Assembly (NCBI GenBank): GCA_903904005.1
Contig: CAIVAR010000019.1
Coordinates: forward strand, 1-44,575
Source of the DNA: an uncultured Anaeromyxobacter sp.
GTDB lineage: Bacteria; Myxococcota; Myxococcia; Myxococcales; Anaeromyxobacteraceae
Direction of reading: 5' to 3'
DNA length: 44,575 nt
Numbering within the stretch: position 1 is the first letter of the stretch; each line of letters begins with the position of its first letter. This document shows, one piece after another, positions 7,756 through 15,809 of the stretch. A program made the translations under genes and the position numbers. The notes under the pieces are model-generated. The model made no database searches. It saw only the letters and a list, made by a program, of their open reading frames with translations, and was not told where the DNA came from.

Positions 7756-8787
7756 GTGCTCCTCCTGCGCGACGTCCGGAAGTCCGACCTGCCGCGGCTG
7801 CGGGCCCTGGCCCGGGTGCTCAACTCGGTGAACCTTCCGGCCGACGAGCGCGCGCTCTCCGGCATCATCGACCGGTCGGTGCGCAGCTTCTCGGGGCGCA
7901 TCGCCGACCCCCTGCGCCGGAGCTACGTCTTCGTGCTCGAGGACCCGCGCCGCCACCGTGTGCTCGGGACGTCGATGGTGATCGCCCAGCACGGCACCCG
8001 CGCGTCGCCCTGCACCTTCCTCGACGTCACCGAGCGGGAGAGCTACTCCTCCACCGTCGACCGTCACTTCCGGCACCAGGTCCTCTCCATCGGCTTCCAC
8101 TTCGACGGTCCCACCGAGATCGGCGGACTGGTGGTGGACCCGCTGTCGCGGGGCGGCGCCGACCTGCCGGGCAAGCAGCTCTCCCTGGTGCGCTTCCTCT
8201 TCCTCGCCATGTTCCCCGACCGCTTCCGCGAGACGGTGCTGGCCGAGCTCATGCCCCCGCTCGACCGGGACGGGAAGAGCCGCTTCTGGGAGAGCTTCGG
8301 GCGGCGCTTCACCGGGCTCGACTACCAGGACGCCGACAAGCGGAGCCGGCAGGGCAAGGAGTTCATCCAGCAGCTCTTCCCCGCCGGCGAGTTCTACGCG
8401 ACGCTGCTTCCTCCGCGCGTGCAGCGGGCCCTCGGCAAGGTGGGGCCGGCCACCGAGGGGGCGCGGCGCATGCTGGCCCGGATCGGTTTCCGCTACGTGA
8501 ACCGCATCGACCCCTTCGACGGGGGGCCGCACTACGAGGCGCGGCTGGCCGACGTCACGCTGGTCCGCGACCACCGGCGGCTCGTCGTCGCCGAGGAGGC
8601 GCTCGTGCCCGGGCGGAAGGACCCGGAGGTGCTCGCCGGGGTGGTGCGGCGGTCGGGGCCGGACCGGTTCCGGGCCGTCCGCACGCGCGCGCGGGTCAAC
8701 GGACGTTCCGTTCGCCTCCCCGCAGAGGCGCGCCGGCTGCTGGGGGTGACGCAAGGCGACGCGATCGACCTGGTGCCGTTCACCTGA
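7756..8787 (+). CDS. astA: Arginine N-succinyltransferase-like (AstA family) acyltransferase
   Basis: A 343-residue protein resembling the AstA family, which transfers succinyl from succinyl-CoA to arginine in the AST catabolic pathway. Visible family features are the N-terminal R..D...L..LA pattern, [20 protein letters not shown], and the middle segment with [11 protein letters not shown] and [14 protein letters not shown] followed by a maternal-effect-like LLPPR.....G region. The last 40 residues ([18 protein letters not shown]) look like a short add-on not needed for the transferase. The GTG at 7756 is the only plausible start; no clear ribosome-binding site precedes it. Its 3' end overlaps vapC by 8 bp. 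No other ast genes are seen, so the acceptor may not be arginine. Confidence 0.8.
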   Translation: MLLLRDVRKSDLPRLRALARVLNSVNLPADERALSGIIDRSVRSFSGRIADPLRRSYVFVLEDPRRHRVLGTSMVIAQHGTRASPCTFLDVTERESYSSTVDRHFRHQVLSIGFHFDGPTEIGGLVVDPLSRGGADLPGKQLSLVRFLFLAMFPDRFRETVLAELMPPLDRDGKSRFWESFGRRFTGLDYQDADKRSRQGKEFIQQLFPAGEFYATLLPPRVQRALGKVGPATEGARRMLARIGFRYVNRIDPFDGGPHYEARLADVTLVRDHRRLVVAEEALVPGRKDPEVLAGVVRRSGPDRFRAVRTRARVNGRSVRLPAEARRLLGVTQGDAIDLVPFT

Positions 8788-9214
8788 CGGGGTCGACGAC
8801 CTCAACCCAGCGGAAGCGATGGAAGTCGGTGTCGCGGGTGAGGACGCGGCGGATGCCATGTTCCCGCATGAGGATCGCCGTGTGGGCGTCGTGGAGGAGG
8901 TTCCCGGACAGGTTCGGGACCTCCCGCATCGCCTGGGCGGCGACGGCCGCGTGGCGCGGGGTGGCCACGAGCACGCCAAACCCGGGTGACGCGAGGAGCG
9001 AGTCCACGAAGCCCCACGCCTCCCGGGCCGTCCACGCCGGGGACAGGACCCTGGGGTGGGTCGTCACGCGGAGGAACTCGTAGAGGATGGCCCAGGTGGC
9101 GTACCAGGGGACTGGCCCGCGTCTCCAGGACTCGAGCGCCCCCCTACACGCTGGGTGAAACGGGGAGCCCGCGTTGGCGGCGTAGACGAGGACGTTGGTG
9201 TCGACGACGAACAC
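8780..9214 (-). CDS. vapC: VapC-type PIN-domain toxin ribonuclease
   Basis: A 144-residue PIN-domain nuclease. The acidic active-site set is complete: D5 (VVDTNVLVY), E46 (LYEFLRV), D109 (LLHDAHTA) and D128/D130 (LTRDTDF). VapC toxins cut tRNA or rRNA when not held by their antitoxin. The GTG start at 9214 follows the antitoxin stop directly, and GGAGGA within the end of the antitoxin gene serves as ribosome-binding site, so the two are translationally coupled. The 3' end overlaps the convergent AstA-like gene by 8 bp. Confidence 0.93.
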   Translation of the reverse strand: MFVVDTNVLVYAANAGSPFHPACRGALESWRRGPVPWYATWAILYEFLRVTTHPRVLSPAWTAREAWGFVDSLLASPGFGVLVATPRHAAVAAQAMREVPNLSGNLLHDAHTAILMREHGIRRVLTRDTDFHRFRWVEVVDPVR

Positions 9215-9439
9215 CTACGGCTCCTCCATCGCGCGCTGGAGCGCGTCCCGATCGGCGACGTCGACGAGTTCCCGGGCCTCCATGATCGGGAGCGGCGGGA
9301 GGTCCCGCTCCGCGGGACGCCGGTCGAGGAGGTTCCGCAGCGCGGCCTCGACCAGCGCCGACATGGTCCGGCCCTCCCGGGCGGCGAGCATCTTGAGCTC
9401 CCGCATCACGCCGTCGTCGATCTGCAGCGTGGTCTTCAT
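9215..9439 (-). CDS. vapB: VapB-type antitoxin
   Basis: A 74-residue protein whose N-terminus (MKTTLQIDDGVMRELKMLAAREGRTMSALVE) fits a ribbon-helix-helix DNA-binding domain of the VapB/CopG kind. The C-terminal half (about 45-74) is acidic and proline-containing and should wrap the toxin. It ends flush against vapC. No Shine-Dalgarno sequence precedes the ATG at 9439, and a promoter places transcription start at or next to that ATG, so the mRNA is probably leaderless. An in-frame ATG at 9451 lies inside the operator and is less likely. A perfect inverted repeat at 9440-9472 points to autorepression. Confidence 0.9.
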   Translation of the reverse strand: MKTTLQIDDGVMRELKMLAAREGRTMSALVEAALRNLLDRRPAERDLPPLPIMEARELVDVADRDALQRAMEEP

Positions 9440-9475
9440 ACGGAAATCCATATCGATCGTATGGATTTCCGTCAA
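9440..9475 (-). promoter_or_regulatory. vapBC promoter with perfect palindromic operator
   Basis: Arms ACGGAAATCCAT (9440-9451) and ATGGATTTCCGT (9461-9472) form a perfect 12-bp inverted repeat with a 9-base centre. Overlapping it on the minus strand is TTGACG (9470-9475), a 17-base spacer and TATGGA (9447-9452), with 7 bases to the vapB ATG. The operator covers the whole core promoter, as expected for VapB-VapC autorepression. Arms and boxes are seen directly; binding by VapB is inferred. Confidence 0.8.
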
Positions 9476-9480
9476 GTGAG

Positions 9481-9870
9481 TCAGCGCGCCTTCTTCGTGG
9501 CCGATTTCGTCTTCTTCTTCGCGCCCTTGGCCAGCTTTGCCGCCCCGGCGCGCCGCGCGGCCTCGAGCGCCAGCCGGCCCCAGGGCTCCATGTCCTCGGG
9601 GGACTCGTGGGCCTCGTCGGGCGGGCGGAAGTAGCTCGTCCGGGTCTCCTTCTTCCCCCCCGTGTAGACCCATTGCCGGCAGCCGGCCGCCTCGAACCTC
9701 GCGCGCGTCGCGTCGTCGGTCTTCAGGAAGATCTCGTCGTCGTCGACGAGGCCGATCATGAGATCGCCGCAGTAGATGCCGTGACCGCCGAACATGGCCC
9801 GGGCGCGGACCGGGCCGGCGTGGCCGAGCAGCTCGACGGCGAAGGCGATGAATCCCTTGGATTCGGGCAC
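9481..9870 (-). CDS. TfoX N-terminal domain protein
   Basis: A 129-residue protein whose first ~100 residues match the TfoX/Sxy N-terminal domain: RAMFGGHGIYCGDLMIGLVDDDEIFLKTD, then WVYTGGKK and SYFRPPDE. The TfoX C-terminal domain is absent, and the tail after residue 110 is lysine/alanine-rich (KGAKKKTKSATKKAR), suggesting nucleic-acid contact. The GTG at 9870 has AGGAGG upstream. Stand-alone N-domain proteins are common and mostly uncharacterised; a competence role cannot be assumed. It faces the MFS gene divergently with 43 bases between. Confidence 0.88.
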   Translation of the reverse strand: MPESKGFIAFAVELLGHAGPVRARAMFGGHGIYCGDLMIGLVDDDEIFLKTDDATRARFEAAGCRQWVYTGGKKETRTSYFRPPDEAHESPEDMEPWGRLALEAARRAGAAKLAKGAKKKTKSATKKAR

Positions 9871-9901
9871 GGGGTTCCTCCTCGACGGGTCCGTCGCCGC
9901 T

Positions 9902-9907
9902 TATAAC
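9902..9907 (+). promoter_or_regulatory. Possible -10 box (TATAAC) for the MFS gene
   Basis: TATAAC matches five of six consensus positions and lies 6 bases before the GTG at 9914, which would make the transcript leaderless or nearly so. No good -35 box is visible. A 14-bp near-direct repeat (GGGTCCGTSGCCGC) flanks the box at about 9887 and 9908. Confidence 0.35.
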
Positions 9908-9913
9908 GGGTCC

Positions 9914-11152
9914 GTGGCCGCCCGCCCCTCCCGCGACGTCGCGCTCCTCTTCGCCACGCGGAGCCTGCGCCTCTTCGCCTACGGCTTCCTCGCCGTGGTG
10001 CTCGTCCTCTACCTCTCGGAGGCCGGGCTCTCGGAGGGGCGGATCGGGCTGCTCCTCTCCCTCACGCTGCTCGGCGACACCGCCCTCTCGCTCTGGATCA
10101 CCACCCACGCCGACCGGATCGGACGTCGGCGGATGCTCCTCCTCGGCGCGGGGATGATGGCCGCGGCGGGGCTGCTCTTCGCCGCCAGCACCTCGTTCTG
10201 GGTGCTGCTCCTCGCCGCCACCATCGGGATCATCAGCCCCGCGGGGAACGAGGTGGGCCCCTTCCTGGCCATCGAGCAGGCCGCGCTCGCCCAGGCGGTC
10301 CCGGCGAGGGAGCGGACCCGCGTCTTCTCCTGGTACGCGCTGGCCGGTTCCTTCGCGACCGCGCTCGGGTCGCTCACCGGCGGGCTCCTCTCCCAGGGGC
10401 TCCAGTCGCGCGGGATGGCAGCGCTTGCGGCGAACCGTGTGGTGGTGCTGGGCTACGCGGTGCTGGGTGGGGCTCTGCTGTTGCTCTTCACCCGGCTCGG
10501 CCCGGCGGTCGAGGCACCTCCCTCCGGCCGCGTCGACCGGCGCCCCTCCTTCCTCGAGCCCGGGCTCGGCCTGCACGGCTCGCGCAAGGTGGTCTTCCGG
10601 CTCTCCTCCCTCTTCGCCCTCGATGCCTTCGCCGGCGGCTTCGTCGTGCAGAGCTTCGTGGCCTGGTGGTTCCACGCGCGCTTCGGCGCCGACGAGGGCA
10701 CGCTGGGGGCCATCTTCTTCGGCGCCAACGTGCTCGCCGGGGTGTCGGCGCTGTCGGCGGGCTGGCTGGCGCGCCGCTTCGGGCTCGTGAACACCATGGT
10801 GTTCACCCACCTCCCGTCGAACGTGCTCCTCCTGCTCGTGCCGCTCATGCCCAGCCTGCCGCTCGCCATCGGGGTGCTGCTGGCGCGCTTCGCCATCTCG
10901 CAGATGGACGTCCCGACCCGGCAGTCCTACACGATGGCGGTGGTCTCGCCGGAGGAGCGCTCCGCGGCGGCGGGGGTCACGGGCATGGCCCGGACCATCG
11001 GCTCGTCGGTGGCTCCGCTCCTCGCCGGTCCGCTCTTCGCGGTCCCGGCCCTGGCCAGCGTTCCCTTCTTCTTGGCCGGGGGGCTGAAGGTGCTCTACGA
11101 CCTGCTCTTGTGGCGCGATTTCCGGAAGGTGAAGCCTCCGGAGGAGGGCTGA
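9914..11152 (+). CDS. Major facilitator superfamily transporter
   Basis: A 412-residue polytopic membrane protein with about 12 hydrophobic segments. The loop between segments 2 and 3 reads HADRIGRRRMLLLG, the MFS motif A (D-R-x-G-R-R), and segment 5 (VPARERTRVFSWYALAGSFATALGSLTGG) resembles drug-efflux and sugar-efflux members. The GTG at 9914 was chosen because it gives a proper cytoplasmic N-terminus and does not overlap the divergent TfoX gene. Longer upstream starts would. The substrate is not predictable. It converges on argB. Confidence 0.88.
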   Translation: MAARPSRDVALLFATRSLRLFAYGFLAVVLVLYLSEAGLSEGRIGLLLSLTLLGDTALSLWITTHADRIGRRRMLLLGAGMMAAAGLLFAASTSFWVLLLAATIGIISPAGNEVGPFLAIEQAALAQAVPARERTRVFSWYALAGSFATALGSLTGGLLSQGLQSRGMAALAANRVVVLGYAVLGGALLLLFTRLGPAVEAPPSGRVDRRPSFLEPGLGLHGSRKVVFRLSSLFALDAFAGGFVVQSFVAWWFHARFGADEGTLGAIFFGANVLAGVSALSAGWLARRFGLVNTMVFTHLPSNVLLLLVPLMPSLPLAIGVLLARFAISQMDVPTRQSYTMAVVSPEERSAAAGVTGMARTIGSSVAPLLAGPLFAVPALASVPFFLAGGLKVLYDLLLWRDFRKVKPPEEG

Positions 11153-11158
11153 ACCGAT

Positions 11159-11180
11159 CCCCGGGCTCGGGGGCTCCCGG
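11159..11180. terminator. Weak GC-rich stem between convergent MFS and argB genes
   Basis: CCCCG (11159-11163) pairs with CGGGG (11168-11172), and an alternative CCGGG/CCCGG pairing spans 11161-11180. There is no T-run on either side. It may help end transcription from both directions. Confidence 0.3.
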
Positions 11181-11185
11181 CGCCG

Positions 11186-12004
11186 TCAGGCCTCGACGAG
11201 CACCGTCCCCACGCTGCCCGGCTCCTCCACCGCGCGGCGCAGGTCGCCGGGCGAGAGGCGCCCCACGATGACCACCGAGCGGGCGCCATCCTGGAGCACC
11301 TCGAAGGACTCCTCGAGCTTGGGGATCATGCCGCCGGAGATGGATCCGTCCGCGACACCCCGGGTGAAGTCGGCATGGGTGATCCGGGGTATGCGGCTCC
11401 CCGGGTCCTTCACGTCCCGCAGCACGCCCGGGGCCGAGGTGACGAGCACGAGCGCGTCGGCCCGCAGCGCACCGGCCAGCTGGCTCGCCACGGTGTCGCC
11501 GTTGATGTTGAGCGGCTGCCCTTCCCGGTCGCAGCCCAGGCAGGCCAGCACCGGCACGTAGCCGCGGGCCCAGAGGTCCCCGAGGAGCGGCAGGTTGAAG
11601 CCGACCACCTCGCCGACGAGCCCCAGGTCGACCGGATCGGGCCCGGCACCGGCCATCACCCGCGGCGGCCTGCGGCGGGAGACGATGACGTGGCCGCTCG
11701 CGCCGTGGAGGCCCACGCCGAGGACGCCGTTGGCCAGCAACCGGGCGCAGACGTCGACGTTGACCTTCCCGGCCACGGCGTACTTCATCACCTCGAGGGT
11801 CTCCGGATCGGTGAAGCGGCGCCCGGCCACCATGCGGGTCTCGATGCCGAGCGCCTTCTGCAGCGCCGTGGCCTGGGGACCTCCGCCGTGGACCATGCTG
11901 ACCCGGTGGCCGTCCTCGATGAGGGCCCGGATGTCCCGGGCGATGGCGTCCATCTCGGGGGTGGCGGCGATCTCCCCGCCGATCTTCACGACGATGGTCT
12001 TCAA
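11186..12004 (-). CDS. argB: Acetylglutamate kinase
   Basis: Second enzyme of arginine synthesis; it phosphorylates N-acetylglutamate in the cytoplasm. The 272-residue protein shows the amino-acid kinase fold motifs KIGGE (7-11), VHGGGPQ (39-45), GLVGEVVGFN, NINGDTVASQLAGAL and the C-terminal GGMIPKLEE. The start is a TTG at 12004 with AGGAG six bases upstream. That ribosome-binding site overlaps the stop codon of the VOC-domain gene, so argB depends on translation or transcription from upstream. The order argC - VOC protein - argB on one strand indicates a small arginine operon. Confidence 0.93.
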   Translation of the reverse strand: MKTIVVKIGGEIAATPEMDAIARDIRALIEDGHRVSMVHGGGPQATALQKALGIETRMVAGRRFTDPETLEVMKYAVAGKVNVDVCARLLANGVLGVGLHGASGHVIVSRRRPPRVMAGAGPDPVDLGLVGEVVGFNLPLLGDLWARGYVPVLACLGCDREGQPLNINGDTVASQLAGALRADALVLVTSAPGVLRDVKDPGSRIPRITHADFTRGVADGSISGGMIPKLEESFEVLQDGARSVVIVGRLSPGDLRRAVEEPGSVGTVLVEA

Positions 12005-12013
12005 GCGGCTCTC

Positions 12014-13477
12014 CTAGCGGCGCGGGGCGGCGGGGGCGGGGCGCGACGGCGACGGTGCCGGCGCTGAGGACGGGCGCGGGGCCGGGGCCGGGCGCGTGGA
12101 CGGCGTGCCGACGCGCGGGCCGGGAGCGGGGGGGCGGTAGCCCGGACCGGGAGGGCGGGGGGCGGGGCGGTAGCCCGGCGGAGGCGGACGGTAGCCGGGG
12201 TAGTAGGCGCCGCCACCCGGGTAGTAGGGACCGTAGCCCCCGCCCCAGTACGGCGGCGCTCCCCACCACGGCGCGCCCACCCATCCCGGCGCCATGCCCC
12301 AGCCCGGTCCCCAGTAAGGTCCCCAGGCCGGCGGCGCGATCCAGACGTTTGCGAAGGGGGCTGGCGCGGCCACGATCACCTCGCCGACGTCGCCACCCGG
12401 AGCCCCCGCGAAGGCCCCGGGCTGCCCGGCGGCCTGGGCAGTCGCGTCCTGCTGCGACCTCTTCAGCGCCTCGTCGAGGCCGAAGGCGTCGGCGCCCGGG
12501 TCGGGGGGCGGAGGAGGAGGGCTCCCCGCCGAACCGGCCGCCGCCGCGCCAGGGGCGGGGGCGGGGGCGGTCGGGGCCTGGGCGACCTCCTCGGCGGGGG
12601 GCTCGGGGCGCTGCTCCAGGATGAAGGCCGCGCCACCGGGATCGGCGACGACGGCGAACTGGGCCCCCTTCGCCCCCGGCTTGCGAAGCACCGTCCCGCC
12701 GAGCTCGGTCACCCGCCCGAGCGCGGTGCCGAGGTCCTTCACCACCACGTAGGGGAGCCACTGCGAGGGAACCTTCTGGAAGGGCATGCGCGCGGCGCGG
12801 GCGCGGGGGCGACCTCCCGAGGCGTAGATCCAGGTGGCCTGCTTGCCGGCGCCGACCTGCCAGGTCTCGTAGCCGACGACGGCCTTGTAGAAGGCGGCCG
12901 AGCCCTTCAGGTCGTCCGTCCAGAGCTCGGCCCAGATCCATCCCGGCGGTGGCGCGTCGAGGTCGACGGGATCGCCGCCGGAAGCGGCCACGAGCACGAA
13001 CTGCGCGCCGCGCGGATCGGCGACGGCGACGTAGGAACCGCGCGCGCCCAGGCTTCCGGGCCCCTCCAGGATGCGGCCGCCCGCCTTCTGCACGGCACCC
13101 GCCGCACGCGCGACGTCGGCCACCGACACGAGGGGCATCCAGCGGGACTGGGGGGCCTGGGCACCCGGCTTCGGATCGGGCATCCGGATGATCCCGGCGA
13201 CCGGCACCGTGCCGTCCCGGGCGATGGCGTAGGCACCCCGGTCCTCGAAGGTCCAGCCCAGCACCCCCTCGTAGAAGGGGCGCGCCCGGGCGGGGTCGTG
13301 CGAGAGGAGGTCGAACCAGATCACCTTGCCCGGCAACCGCTGCCCGGTGGGGCGCGTGGCGACGGGAGGGAGGTCGATCCGGACGGATGGCGCGGGTGGC
13401 GCGTCCTCCGCCTGCACCGGCGCGGCGAGCAGGGCCGCGAAGGTCATCGGGAGCAGCCACTTCCGGTGGGTCGTCAT
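12014..13477 (-). CDS. Secreted double VOC (glyoxalase-like) domain protein with Pro/Gly/Tyr-rich tail
   Basis: A 487-residue exported protein. Residues 1-23 are a signal peptide (cleavage after PVQA). Two VOC/glyoxalase-fold domains follow at about 50-168 (KVIWFDLLSHDPARARPFYEGVLGW) and 178-292 (WAELWTDDLKGSAAFYKAVVGY). Each starts with the beta-strand/helix pattern of the superfamily. From about residue 295 the chain is low complexity, first Pro/Ala and then rich in Gly, Pro, Tyr and Trp, as in envelope-associated tails. The ATG at 13477 has GAGGA upstream. It sits in the argC-argB operon with 8-9 base gaps on both sides. I do not recognise a specific function; it may be a periplasmic binding or detoxification protein. 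Confidence 0.85.
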   Translation of the reverse strand: MTTHRKWLLPMTFAALLAAPVQAEDAPPAPSVRIDLPPVATRPTGQRLPGKVIWFDLLSHDPARARPFYEGVLGWTFEDRGAYAIARDGTVPVAGIIRMPDPKPGAQAPQSRWMPLVSVADVARAAGAVQKAGGRILEGPGSLGARGSYVAVADPRGAQFVLVAASGGDPVDLDAPPPGWIWAELWTDDLKGSAAFYKAVVGYETWQVGAGKQATWIYASGGRPRARAARMPFQKVPSQWLPYVVVKDLGTALGRVTELGGTVLRKPGAKGAQFAVVADPGGAAFILEQRPEPPAEEVAQAPTAPAPAPGAAAAGSAGSPPPPPPDPGADAFGLDEALKRSQQDATAQAAGQPGAFAGAPGGDVGEVIVAAPAPFANVWIAPPAWGPYWGPGWGMAPGWVGAPWWGAPPYWGGGYGPYYPGGGAYYPGYRPPPPGYRPAPRPPGPGYRPPAPGPRVGTPSTRPAPAPRPSSAPAPSPSRPAPAAPRR

Positions 13478-13485
13478 GATCGTCC

Positions 13486-14550
13486 TCACGGGGGCCAGGG
13501 CCCGGAGTCGTCGAGCGAGGCGCGCTCGTCGATGCCGAGGACCAGGTTCATGTTCTGGATGGCCTGCCCCGCCCCACCCTTGATCAGGTTGTCGAGGGCG
13601 GAGACCACGGTGACCGTCCGCCGGCCGCGCCAGGCCGGACCGGCCACCACGCCCACCTCGGCGAAGTTGGAGCCGGAGACGGCCGCCACCTCGGGGAGCC
13701 GCCGGGCCGGGACCCGCACGAAGGGCTCCCCCGCATAGGCGTCGCGGTAGAGCGCCTCGAGCCGCTCGCCGGTCCACTCCTCGGGAAGCTCGAGGAAGGC
13801 GGTGGCCAGGATCCCGCGCACGAGCGGCGCCGAGACCGGGACGAAGCGGAGCTGGACGTCCCGCGCGCCGGCCGAGCCGAGGGTCTCCTCGATCTCGGGG
13901 ACGTGCTGGTGCCAGAGGGGCTTGTAGGCGCGCAGGTTCCCCGCGCGGACCGGGTGATGGGTCGTGGCCTGGGGCGCCGCGCCGGACCCGGAGCTCCCGG
14001 TGATGCCCTGAACGTGGACCACGCCCTCGAGGAGGCCGGCCCGGGCGAGCGGGAGGAGGCCGAGCTCGATGGTGGTGGCGAAGCATCCCGGGGAGGCGAC
14101 GAAGCGGGCGCGCCGGATGCGCTCGCGGTTCAGCTCGGGAAGGCCGTAGACGAACCCGGCGAGCAGCTCGGGGTGCGGATGGACCTGCCCGTAGTAGCGC
14201 TCGTAGGCGGAGGCGTCCTGGAGCCGGAAGTCGCCGGACATGTCGACGATCTTCACCGAGGGCAGCGCCGCGATCTCGGGGACCTTCCGGGCCGTGACCT
14301 TGTGGGGCAGGCCGAGCAGGACCACGTCCATCCCGTCGGCGGCGGCGGCGGGGGCGAGATCCTCGAACACGAGGGGGGTCCGACCCTCGAGGGACGGGTG
14401 GGCAGCCCCCAGCGGCTCGCCGACGAAGTCGACCGAGGCGACCCGGCAGAGCTCGACCTCGGGGTGAAGGAGGAGGCGGCGGATCATCTCGGCGCCGCCG
14501 TACCCGGAGCCGCCGACGAGCGCGGCCCGGAAGCGCTTGCGTCCTGCCAT
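13486..14550 (-). CDS. argC: N-acetyl-gamma-glutamyl-phosphate reductase
   Basis: Third enzyme of arginine synthesis; it reduces N-acetylglutamyl phosphate to the semialdehyde with NADPH. The 354-residue protein has the nucleotide-binding GGSGYGGAE (13-21), the active-site cysteine C156 in ASPGCFATT, the substrate-region HPHPELLAGFVYGLPE, and the C-terminal NLIKGGAGQAIQNMN. Length is normal. The ATG at 14550 lacks a Shine-Dalgarno sequence, but a TATATG box sits 8 bases upstream, so the message may be leaderless. It heads the argC-VOC-argB operon and is divergent from the M20 peptidase. Confidence 0.96.
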   Translation of the reverse strand: MAGRKRFRAALVGGSGYGGAEMIRRLLLHPEVELCRVASVDFVGEPLGAAHPSLEGRTPLVFEDLAPAAAADGMDVVLLGLPHKVTARKVPEIAALPSVKIVDMSGDFRLQDASAYERYYGQVHPHPELLAGFVYGLPELNRERIRRARFVASPGCFATTIELGLLPLARAGLLEGVVHVQGITGSSGSGAAPQATTHHPVRAGNLRAYKPLWHQHVPEIEETLGSAGARDVQLRFVPVSAPLVRGILATAFLELPEEWTGERLEALYRDAYAGEPFVRVPARRLPEVAAVSGSNFAEVGVVAGPAWRGRRTVTVVSALDNLIKGGAGQAIQNMNLVLGIDERASLDDSGPWPP

Positions 14551-14566
14551 GATGGAACCATATACC
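14537..14566. promoter_or_regulatory. Divergent promoter region between argC and the M20 peptidase
   Basis: On the plus strand TTGCGT (14537-14542), an 18-base spacer and TATACC (14561-14566) can serve the peptidase gene. On the minus strand TATATG (14559-14564) lies 8 bases before the argC ATG. The two -10 boxes overlap, so the genes may compete for polymerase. The argC side lacks a good -35 box. Confidence 0.4.
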
Positions 14567-14608
14567 CGCTCGGCCGCGCTGGCACGCGGGCCGATGGAGG
14601 TCGCCGAC

Positions 14609-15760
14609 GTGGATCGTCCGCTCGACAACGCCGTCTCCTGGCTCTCCGGGCAACGCCCGGCGATGGAGTCGCTCCTTCGCCGCCTCGTCGACCAGAACTC
14701 CTTCACCCGGAACGTTCCCGGCGTGAACGCGGTGGCCACCGCCGTGGAGGAGGAGCTGGTCGCGAGCGGTGTCTCCGTGGAGCGGATCCCCGGCGGCGCG
14801 TTCGGCGACCACCTCTCCTTCGCGTCGCCGGCGCCCGGACCGTTCGCCTTCCTCATCGGCCACTCCGACACCGTCTTCCCGCCCGACACCTTCGAGGGTT
14901 ACCGGGTGGACGGGGACCGCGCGCGGGGCCCGGGCGTGCTCGACATGAAGGGCGGGCTCGTCGTGGGCATCTTCGCGCTGCGTGCGCTTCACGGGGCGGG
15001 GCTGCTCGGACGGGTGGCGGTGCGCGGCATCGTGGTCGGCGACGAGGAGGTGGGATCCCCGGCGTCGCAGCCCATCACCATCGAGCGGGTTCGCGGTGCC
15101 GCGGCGGCGCTCGGGCTCGAGTCCGGGCGCGGTGGAGATCTCGTCGTCACCCGGCGCAAGGGCATCGCCTCGCTCGACGCCCGGGCGGAGGGGGTGGCGG
15201 CGCACGCCGGCGGGGACCACGAGAAGGGGCGGAACGCCATCTGGGCGCTGGCGCGCTTCGTCGACCGGATCCAGGGGCTCACCGACTATTCACGGGGGGT
15301 GACGGTGAGCGTCGGTCGCGTGGAGGGGGGAACCACGAGGAACACCGTCCCGGCCGCGGCGCGCTGCGAGGTGGACGTCCGTTTCCTCTCGCCGGCCGAC
15401 GGCGACGCCGTGCTCCGGCAGATCGACGAGGCGGCCCGGGAGGCGGCCGTCCCGGGTACGCGGATCGAGATCGCGCGACCCGGCAACCGCCCGGCGCTCG
15501 TCCGCACCGAGGCCTCCGCGGCGCTCGCCGCCGCGTACGGGGAGTGTCAGCGGGAGGCGGGACTGGGTTCGGGCGAGGCGCCCCTCTCCGGCGGAGGGTC
15601 GGACGCTTCGGTGACTGGCGCGGCCGGGGTTCCGTCGATCGACGGGCTCGGCCCGCGCGGCGCGGGCTTCCACACGCACGACGAGTACATCGAGCTCGGG
15701 TCGCTCGTCCCCAAGGCCGAGGCGCTGGTGCGGTTCCTCTGCCGACGGGCCCAGCCGTAG
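14609..15760 (+). CDS. M20 family metallopeptidase (ArgE/DapE/CPG2 type)
   Basis: A 383-residue zinc amidohydrolase. Metal and catalytic motifs are complete: GHSDTVF (H85, D87), GPGVLDMKGG (D112), GDEEVGS (E146/E147), a dimerisation domain around 175-290, and the terminal HTHDEYIEL. The overall pattern is closest to carboxypeptidase G2 (glutamate carboxypeptidase). The GTG at 14609 has GGAGGT seven bases upstream; an ATG at 14594 would add five residues but lacks a ribosome-binding site. Being divergent from argC, it could act as N-acetylornithine deacetylase (ArgE role) or simply release glutamate from folate- or peptide-like compounds. Confidence 0.9.
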   Translation: MDRPLDNAVSWLSGQRPAMESLLRRLVDQNSFTRNVPGVNAVATAVEEELVASGVSVERIPGGAFGDHLSFASPAPGPFAFLIGHSDTVFPPDTFEGYRVDGDRARGPGVLDMKGGLVVGIFALRALHGAGLLGRVAVRGIVVGDEEVGSPASQPITIERVRGAAAALGLESGRGGDLVVTRRKGIASLDARAEGVAAHAGGDHEKGRNAIWALARFVDRIQGLTDYSRGVTVSVGRVEGGTTRNTVPAAARCEVDVRFLSPADGDAVLRQIDEAAREAAVPGTRIEIARPGNRPALVRTEASAALAAAYGECQREAGLGSGEAPLSGGGSDASVTGAAGVPSIDGLGPRGAGFHTHDEYIELGSLVPKAEALVRFLCRRAQP

Positions 15761-15783
15761 GCCGGGGCCGTCGGGCGGTTCAT

Positions 15784-15797
15784 CCGGGTGAACCCGG
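15784..15797. terminator. Compact inverted repeat between convergent M20 and HNH genes
   Basis: CCGGGT (15784-15789) and ACCCGG (15792-15797) form a tight perfect stem in the 49-base gap between two convergent stop codons. There is no T-run. A bidirectional terminator role is inferred from position. Confidence 0.4.
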
Positions 15798-15809
15798 GGT
15801 GTCCGCCGG

